From JAAGZL01 sp050291365 (GTDB lineage Bacteria; Pseudomonadota; Gammaproteobacteria; Chromatiales; Chromatiaceae): a stretch of DNA of 64,000 bases. Of this stretch, positions 58,907 to 64,000 are shown piece by piece. Numbering within the stretch: the first letter of the stretch is position 1; every line of letters starts with the position of its first letter. The translations under genes were made by a program, and so were the position numbers. The stretch covers positions 66,992 to 130,991 of the forward strand of contig JBNKJS010000007.1 of assembly GCA_050291365.1 (NCBI GenBank), in the 5' to 3' direction. The notes under the pieces are model-generated. The model saw nothing but the letters and a program-made list of their open reading frames with translations. It was not told the origin of the DNA and made no database searches.

Positions 58907-59794
58907 ATGGCAGCAAAAAAGAGAGGACTTGGACGAGGACTGGATGCCCTGCTAGGAGGGGCGGAAATCGTCGAAGATGACCTAAACCGCGCTGGTGGTA
59001 AGACGTTAGATAGCATAAATACCCTGCCGGTTGATGTTATTGAGCGTGGGCGCTATCAGCCAAGACGAGATTTCAATCCAGAACTTCTACAGGAACTGGC
59101 CGACTCCATAGCTGCTCAGGGTGTAGTGCAGCCAATAGTTGTTAGACCAATAGAGACGGCCGGGAGATATGAAATCATAGCCGGTGAACGACGCTGGCGT
59201 GCGGCACAACAGGCTGGCTTGGATGAGATTCCTGTAGTTATCAGAGATGTGCCGGATCAGACCGCCATGGCCATGGGTCTTATCGAGAATATTCAGCGTG
59301 ATAATCTTAATCCATTGGAAGAGGCAGAAGCCTTACACCGCCTGCTGAACGAGTTTGAATTGACTCACGAGAAGATTGCCCAGGCGGTAGGTAAATCCCG
59401 TACTACGGTCACCAACCTATTGCGGCTGCTTGAGCTAAACAGTGACGTAAAGGATTATATCTACAACCGCGAGATGGAGATGGGACATGCCCGTGCCCTG
59501 TTGGGTCTAAAACAGATGGCTCAGAGTGATGCGGCAAAGCAGGTGGTGGCACGCGGACTTTCAGTGCGGGAAACAGAAAAGCTGGTGCGGAGACTGTTGG
59601 ATGAGCCGAAGGCCAAGGCAGCAGAAAAATCCACACCGAGAGAGGATCCGAACGTAAAACGGCTACAGGATGATCTTTCTGACAAGCTGGGCGCGCGGGT
59701 AGATCTCCAGCAGGCGGCATCGGGCAAGGGGAAGCTGGTAATTACATATAACAGTCTGGATGAGCTGGAGGGAATACTGGAACATTTCCATTAG
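58907..59794 (+). CDS. parB: Chromosome partitioning protein ParB (Spo0J)
   Basis: CTP-binding clamp that loads at parS. 295 residues. N-terminal KRGLGRGLDALLGG, CTPase box GERRWRAAQQAGL, then the helix-turn-helix LTHEKIAQAVGKSRTTVTNLLRLLEL and C-terminal dimerisation region (NVKRLQDDLSDKLGARVDLQ). These features indicate the chromosomal type. Its targets are the parS sites in recF. It is followed by the atp operon. Confidence 0.96.
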   Translation: MAAKKRGLGRGLDALLGGAEIVEDDLNRAGGKTLDSINTLPVDVIERGRYQPRRDFNPELLQELADSIAAQGVVQPIVVRPIETAGRYEIIAGERRWRAAQQAGLDEIPVVIRDVPDQTAMAMGLIENIQRDNLNPLEEAEALHRLLNEFELTHEKIAQAVGKSRTTVTNLLRLLELNSDVKDYIYNREMEMGHARALLGLKQMAQSDAAKQVVARGLSVRETEKLVRRLLDEPKAKAAEKSTPREDPNVKRLQDDLSDKLGARVDLQQAASGKGKLVITYNSLDELEGILEHFH

Positions 59795-59903
59795 ATTGTT
59801 AAGTTTTTTCTGGGTTTTTATGGTGCGCATGGCCCAAATTATGTTCCAAAAATGTGCTGGTTTTCTAAGCAAATTATTATTTAGATATTTATTTGCATAT
59901 TCA

Positions 59904-59932
59904 TTGACCTTATAAACCAAAGCCATTATAGT
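59904..59932 (+). promoter_or_regulatory. Predicted sigma-70 promoter of the atp operon
   Basis: TTGACC (59904-59909) and TATAGT (59927-59932), 17 bp apart, each five of six against consensus. Transcription would start near 59939, about 11 nt before the GTG taken as the atpI start, so the leader is short or the true start codon lies further on. Confidence 0.65.
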
Positions 59933-59949
59933 TCGCCACCTGATGCGGG

Positions 59950-60363
59950 GTGTCTACGTGGAGGTGGACTATAAATAACGCTTCCAAAAAGACTCTTTCC
60001 GGTCAGGACATAGGTCTGAAAATGATCTTGGCCCAGTCAGTTTTAACGGTGATTGCGGCCTCACTACTGTCCATGATCGGCTTGGTTTATGCGTATTCTG
60101 GCGCACTGGGTGGCGGCATAGCCACATTTAGCAACGCGCTATTTGCCAGGAAGGTATTTGTTGAATACAGGGCCCAATCCCCTGGAATGCTGTTGGCGAG
60201 ATTTTATGGAGCTGAGTTCCAAAAGATAATTGTCATAGCAGTATTATTTGCATCAGCTATTATTTGGTTTGACGTTTTGAGCTACGCAACGCTCTTTGGC
60301 ACCTATCTGCTTGTACAGATAGTGCCGTTAATATTATTTAATTTTTTAAATTTCAGAGATTAA
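59950..60363 (+). CDS. atpI: ATP synthase subunit I
   Basis: Assembly factor for the c-ring. 137 residues from GTG 59950; the nearest ATG is at 60021, and both are plausible. Four hydrophobic segments are visible (AQSVLTVIAASLLSMIGLVYAY, LGGGIATFSNALFA, IIVIAVLFASAIIWFDVL, LLVQIVPLILFNFL). It precedes atpB by 20 bp in the standard atpIBEFH order. Confidence 0.88.
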   Translation: MSTWRWTINNASKKTLSGQDIGLKMILAQSVLTVIAASLLSMIGLVYAYSGALGGGIATFSNALFARKVFVEYRAQSPGMLLARFYGAEFQKIIVIAVLFASAIIWFDVLSYATLFGTYLLVQIVPLILFNFLNFRD

Positions 60364-60383
60364 TAGAAGCAGGTTAAGTTTAA

Positions 60384-61259
60384 ATGGCTGGCGATACGCT
60401 GACTTCCGGCGAATATATCAAACACCACCTGACCAATCTCGCGTTTGGCAAGACTCCCGATGGTAGCTGGGGCTTTGCTCATAACGCTGGAGAGATAAAA
60501 GAGATGGGCTTCATGGCTATCCATGTTGACACCATGTTCTGGTCTATCTTCCTCGGGGTTGTAATGCTCTGGGTTATGCGCCGGGTTGCAGTTCGTGCCA
60601 CCAGCGGCGTACCAGGCAAGATGCAGAATTTTGCCGAGATGCTGGTGGAGTTTATAGATAGCAATGTGCGTGGCTCATTCACCGGTCAGAATCCCCTTAT
60701 CGCCCCCCTGGCCCTAACCATCTTTGTCTGGATATTCCTGCAAAATCTGATGGATCTGGTGCCCGTCGATCTGATCCCATATCTTCTGGGGCACAATGAT
60801 TTTGGTATTGGCCTGGTCCACTTTATGAAGGTGGTTCCATCTACCGATCCAAACGCCACCTTCGGCATGGCAATCGGTGTTTTCTTGCTGGTTCTCTACT
60901 ACAGTATAAAGATTAAAGGCGTAGGCGGCTTTGCTGGTGAACTCTCCCTGCAGCCGTTCAGTGCAAATAATATTGTGGTTCAGACACTTTTTGTACCGGT
61001 TAATCTGGTTCTGGAGCTTGTTGGGCTTCTAGCCAAACCTATCTCTCTCGCTCTGCGTCTGTTCGGAAACATGTACGCAGGAGAGATGATCTTTATCTTG
61101 ATTGCGCTGATGTATAGTGGTGGTATTTTCCTGGGGCTGTTTGGCGGAGTTCTACAGTTGGGCTGGGCTATATTCCATATACTTATTATTACGCTACAAG
61201 CATTTATCTTCATGGTTCTGACCATTGTCTATCTGGACATGGCCCATCATGAGCATTAA
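60384..61259 (+). CDS. atpB: ATP synthase F0 subunit a
   Basis: Half-channel subunit of the proton pathway. 291 residues. The essential arginine of the rotor interface is in LALRLFGNMYAGEM, and QNLMDLVPVDLIP and the C-terminal LQAFIFMVLTIVYLDMAHHEH are typical. Several membrane helices are visible. Followed by atpE after 37 bp. Confidence 0.96.
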   Translation: MAGDTLTSGEYIKHHLTNLAFGKTPDGSWGFAHNAGEIKEMGFMAIHVDTMFWSIFLGVVMLWVMRRVAVRATSGVPGKMQNFAEMLVEFIDSNVRGSFTGQNPLIAPLALTIFVWIFLQNLMDLVPVDLIPYLLGHNDFGIGLVHFMKVVPSTDPNATFGMAIGVFLLVLYYSIKIKGVGGFAGELSLQPFSANNIVVQTLFVPVNLVLELVGLLAKPISLALRLFGNMYAGEMIFILIALMYSGGIFLGLFGGVLQLGWAIFHILIITLQAFIFMVLTIVYLDMAHHEH

Positions 61260-61296
61260 TTAATTTTACATTTGTACTTTTTGACTGGAGACCAAA

Positions 61297-61524
61297 ATGG
61301 ACCAAGCACTTATATACATCGCCGGCGCACTCATGATGGGTTTTGCAGCCGTGGGCGCTGCTGTGGGTATTGGCATACTCGGTGGACGTTTTCTTGAAGG
61401 CGCTGCCCGCCAGCCAGAGCTGATTCCACTGCTGCGCACACAGTTTTTTATTGTCATGGGTCTGGTTGACGCCGTGCCAATGATCGCTGTGGGTCTGGCC
61501 ATGTACATTCTGTTTGCTGCCTAA
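61297..61524 (+). CDS. atpE: ATP synthase F0 subunit c
   Basis: Proteolipid of the c-ring. 75 residues. Two helices with the conserved Ala/Gly motif (VGAAVGIGILGGRFLEGAARQPEL) and the ion-binding carboxylate Asp in GLVDAVPMIAVGLAM, indicating a proton-binding ring like E. coli rather than sodium. It sits between atpB and atpF. Confidence 0.97.
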   Translation: MDQALIYIAGALMMGFAAVGAAVGIGILGGRFLEGAARQPELIPLLRTQFFIVMGLVDAVPMIAVGLAMYILFAA

Positions 61525-61582
61525 TCAGCTTAAACAGTGACTGAAACAAAGATTATCTCGTTCAACGCAAGGTGATTCCCAG

Positions 61583-62053
61583 ATGAATATCAATTTGACT
61601 CTGGTTGCTCAGATGCTCTCCTTCGTTGTGTTCGTCTGGTTCACGATGAAGTATGTCTGGACACCGATCATGGCGGCGCTGGAAACGCGCAAACAGGAGA
61701 TTGCTAATGGCCTGGCCGCGGCAGAGCGGGGGCAACATGAGCAGGAACTGGCAAAGAAGCGTGCCAGAGACGTGTTATACGAAGCTAAGTTACAGGCTGC
61801 TGACATTGTCACTCAAGCTCAGAAACGCGCCTCCGAGATTGTGGATGAAGCCAAAGATAATGCTCAAGCTGAGGGTGCTCGCATCCTGACCTCCGCAAAA
61901 GCGGAAGTAGAACAGGAAGCGGTAAAGGTGCGCGAGCAGCTGCGCGAGAAAGTTGCCGAACTGGCAGTGGCTGGCGCATCCAAGATCCTAGAAAGAGAGG
62001 TTGACGCCAAGGCGCATAAGGATATCGTCGAATCGTTGGCCGAGCAGATCTAG
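61583..62053 (+). CDS. atpF: ATP synthase F0 subunit b
   Basis: Peripheral stalk. 156 residues: one membrane helix (about 5-27) and a long charged coiled-coil helix that fits the single b-subunit type of proteobacteria. It is 58 bp after atpE. Confidence 0.96.
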   Translation: MNINLTLVAQMLSFVVFVWFTMKYVWTPIMAALETRKQEIANGLAAAERGQHEQELAKKRARDVLYEAKLQAADIVTQAQKRASEIVDEAKDNAQAEGARILTSAKAEVEQEAVKVREQLREKVAELAVAGASKILEREVDAKAHKDIVESLAEQI

Positions 62054-62059
62054 CGCATA

Positions 62060-62599
62060 ATGTCTGTCGACGCGATTACAATTGCCCGCCCCTACGCTGA
62101 AGCCCTGTTCTCACGGGCAGAAGAGACCAGTTCTCTAGACAGTTGGAGCGAAACCCTGGAGCTACTGGCAGCCATTGCGCAGGAACCAGCTATGGCAAAC
62201 GCTATCTCCGATCCGCTGTTTGATCAGGCCGATTTGATCAAGCTGATATTGGATATTTGCGGCAACAAGTTGGGTTCAGAGGCACAGAATCTGGTTCAAC
62301 TACTTGTGGAAAATGGACGCCTATCTGTACTGCCAGAGATAGCGACCTTGTACGAGCAGCTAAAAGCAGAGAGCCAACAAATACTTAATGTACACGTGCG
62401 CTCTGCCTATGATTTTACCAAAGACCAACAGCAGCAGATTGCTGCGGGTCTGAAGCGAAAGCTTGGTCTTGATGTAACCATCACCAGTGAACAGGATGAG
62501 ACATTAATCGGCGGGGTGCATATCCGTGCCGGTGATCTTGTCATCGATGGTTCCATCAAAGGAAAGATCGAGCAATTGGCCAACGAATTGGGAATTTAA
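62060..62599 (+). CDS. atpH: ATP synthase F1 subunit delta
   Basis: Connects the alpha/beta head to the b stalk. 179 residues. ITIARPYAEALFSRA and QNLVQLLVENGRLSVLPEI are the typical N-terminal helical parts, and ETLIGGVHIRAGDLVIDGSIKGKIEQLANEL closes the chain. Six bases after atpF; atpA begins 13 bp later. Confidence 0.96.
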   Translation: MSVDAITIARPYAEALFSRAEETSSLDSWSETLELLAAIAQEPAMANAISDPLFDQADLIKLILDICGNKLGSEAQNLVQLLVENGRLSVLPEIATLYEQLKAESQQILNVHVRSAYDFTKDQQQQIAAGLKRKLGLDVTITSEQDETLIGGVHIRAGDLVIDGSIKGKIEQLANELGI

Positions 62600-62612
62600 G
62601 CGAGAAGCCACC

Positions 62613-64000
62613 ATGCAACTCAATCCATCAGAGATCAGTGAACTGATCAAAAATAAGATCGAGAAACTCGATCTCAAGACCGAAGCCCGCAATGAGGGAA
62701 CGGTAATTAGCCTGACCGACGGCATCACTCGTATCCATGGCCTGCAAGACGCCATGTCCTACGAGATGTTGGAGTTCCCTGGCAACACCTACGGACTTGC
62801 TCTTAACCTGGAGCGAGATTCAGTCGGCGCCGTGGTGCTGGGTGATTACAAACATCTGACAGAAGGCGACCCGGTTAAGTGTACCGGCCGTGTTCTTGAG
62901 GTGCCGGTAGGTGAAGAGCTCCTGGGACGAGTGGTTAATCCTCTGGGACATCCAATCGACGGAAAAGGCGCTATCGAGTGTGGTCAGACCTCTCCAATTG
63001 AGAAGGTTGCCCCTGGTGTTATTACCCGTAAGTCGGTTAGCCAGCCGGTACAGACCAGACTCAAGGCTATCGATGCCATGGTGCCTGTTGGCCGCGGCCA
63101 GCGTGAGCTGATCATCGGCGACCGTCAGACCGGTAAGACCGCTGTTGCCATTGATGCCATCATCAACCAGAAAGGTACTGGAGTTAAGTGTATCTATGTG
63201 GCGGTAGGACAGAAAAACTCTTCAATTGCCCAGGTGATGCACAAGCTGGAAGAGCATGGCGCACTGGAACATACCATCATTGTTGCCGCACCGGCCGCCG
63301 ATTCTGCAGCCATGCAGTTCATCGCCCCATACTCCGGATGCACCATGGGTGAGTACTTCCGTGATAGAGGCGAAGATGCACTGATCATATATGATGACCT
63401 CACCAAACAGGCCTGGGCCTATCGTCAGGTCTCCCTGTTGCTGAAGCGTCCACCAGGACGTGAGGCATATCCCGGTGATGTGTTCTATCTCCACTCCCGG
63501 TTGCTGGAGCGTGCTGCCCGAGTAAACGAAGAGTATGTTGAGAAGGCTACCAACGGTGAAGTTAAGGGTAAGACCGGTTCACTGACTGCCCTGCCGATCA
63601 TTGAGACTCAGGCCGGTGACGTTTCTGCCTTTGTACCGACCAACGTGATCTCTATTACCGATGGACAGATCTTCCTGGAGTCAGACCTGTTTAACGCAAA
63701 CGTGCGTCCGGCTATCAACGCCGGTCTCTCTGTATCACGTGTTGGCGGCGCAGCTCAGACTAAGGTAATCAAAAAATTGGGCGGCGGTACTCGTCTGGCT
63801 CTGGCCCAATATCGTGAGTTGGCTGCGTTCTCCCAGTTTGCCTCTGATCTTGATGAGGCCACCCGTAAACAGCTGGAGCGTGGTGAGCGCGTCACCGAGC
63901 TGATGAAGCAGTCTCAGTACTCGCCCTTGAGTATCGCCGGCATGGCCGTCTCCCTGTTCGCCGCCAACGAAGGCTATCTGGATGACGTGGACGCCAACAA
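62613..64000 (+). CDS. atpA: ATP synthase F1 subunit alpha, 3' end outside the window
   Basis: Non-catalytic nucleotide-binding subunit. About 462 of an expected 510-515 residues are visible, from MQLNPSEISELIKNKIEKLD; no stop codon before the right edge. Walker A GDRQTGKTAVAIDAI and the conserved IIGDRQTGKT and VSLLLKRPPGREAYPGDVFYLHSRLLERAAR are present, with SVSRVGGAAQTK near the end. This is the truncated edge gene, with atpG, atpD and atpC expected beyond it. Confidence 0.97.
   Translation, partial: MQLNPSEISELIKNKIEKLDLKTEARNEGTVISLTDGITRIHGLQDAMSYEMLEFPGNTYGLALNLERDSVGAVVLGDYKHLTEGDPVKCTGRVLEVPVGEELLGRVVNPLGHPIDGKGAIECGQTSPIEKVAPGVITRKSVSQPVQTRLKAIDAMVPVGRGQRELIIGDRQTGKTAVAIDAIINQKGTGVKCIYVAVGQKNSSIAQVMHKLEEHGALEHTIIVAAPAADSAAMQFIAPYSGCTMGEYFRDRGEDALIIYDDLTKQAWAYRQVSLLLKRPPGREAYPGDVFYLHSRLLERAARVNEEYVEKATNGEVKGKTGSLTALPIIETQAGDVSAFVPTNVISITDGQIFLESDLFNANVRPAINAGLSVSRVGGAAQTKVIKKLGGGTRLALAQYRELAAFSQFASDLDEATRKQLERGERVTELMKQSQYSPLSIAGMAVSLFAANEGYLDDVDAN

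Noticed and set aside
59953..59965. Possible third parS near parB
   Set aside because: The CTACGTGGAG stretch has too little of the palindrome to be a parS site.
1..64000. CRISPR arrays, rRNA or tRNA genes, and insertion sequences
   Set aside because: No regularly spaced repeats, no rRNA or cloverleaf-like genes, and no transposase frame were recognised by reading; a dedicated scan with tRNAscan-SE and Infernal could still reveal short RNAs.

Overview
The window is a contiguous chromosomal segment of a gammaproteobacterium that includes the replication-origin neighbourhood. The order gyrB-recF-dnaN-dnaA / rpmH-rnpA-yidC-mnmE-mnmG-rsmG / parAB / atpIBEFHA is the classical origin cluster, and glyQS-gmhB-plsC beside gyrB is the arrangement seen in pseudomonads and purple sulfur bacteria. 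The blocks cyaA-lptM-dapF-DUF484-xerC, hslVU, ubiEJB, gpmI-envC-ctpA-yibQ, rhodanese-secB-gpsA-trmL and glnA-ntrBC are also gammaproteobacterial signatures. A TusA-like carrier paired with a PP-loop thiolase-like protein, a putative persulfide-sensing ArsR regulator and two VPxPA-CTERM proteins would fit a free-living or symbiotic sulfur oxidiser of the Chromatiales/Sedimenticola type. That placement is inference, because there is no rRNA or other marker gene here.

Layout. 1-5562 (+): cyaA (5' end cut off), lptM, dapF, a DUF484 gene with an unusual triplicated repeat, and xerC. 5586-6765: a Xre/MbcA-type antitoxin and RES-domain toxin pair. 7118-13468 (+): SIMPL protein, heat-shock protease hslVU behind a strong sigma-32-like promoter, DUF971, and the ubiquinone genes ubiE-ubiJ-ubiB. 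13473-19141 (-): small kinase, yibQ, ctpA, envC, gpmI (cell separation and envelope). 19531-25364: ArsR regulator, rhodanese, secB, gpsA, trmL (-), a class 1B-type dihydroorotate dehydrogenase, an HDOD protein and a TlpA-like thioredoxin. 25419-31758 (-): hypothetical gene, VPxPA-CTERM protein, ntrC, ntrB, DUF4124 protein and glnA. glnA has a sigma-54-like promoter with NtrC-type enhancer sites upstream, so the nitrogen circuit is complete at one locus. 32232-34653 (-): a tightly coupled PP-loop/TusA/cation-efflux operon.

35135-40316 (+): PilZ protein, glyQ, glyS, MazG-like protein, gmhB, plsC. 40317-43726: an AT-richer accessory insertion between plsC and gyrB with a SUKH-like gene, a DUF4259-ankyrin gene and a second VPxPA-CTERM gene. 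43727-49965 (-): gyrB, recF (which contains two parS sites), dnaN, dnaA. 50360-end (+): rpmH, rnpA, yidC, mnmE, mnmG, rsmG, an OmpA-family gene, a Cys-rich small protein, parA, parB, atpI, atpB, atpE, atpF, atpH and a truncated atpA.

The most notable items are the PP-loop/TusA/CDF operon, the paired parS sites inside recF, the ArsR protein with the cysteine spacing of BigR/SqrR, the glnA control region, the DUF484 84-bp tandem repeat, and the DUF4259-ankyrin/SUKH island. No CRISPR array, rRNA gene, tRNA gene or intact insertion sequence was recognised.
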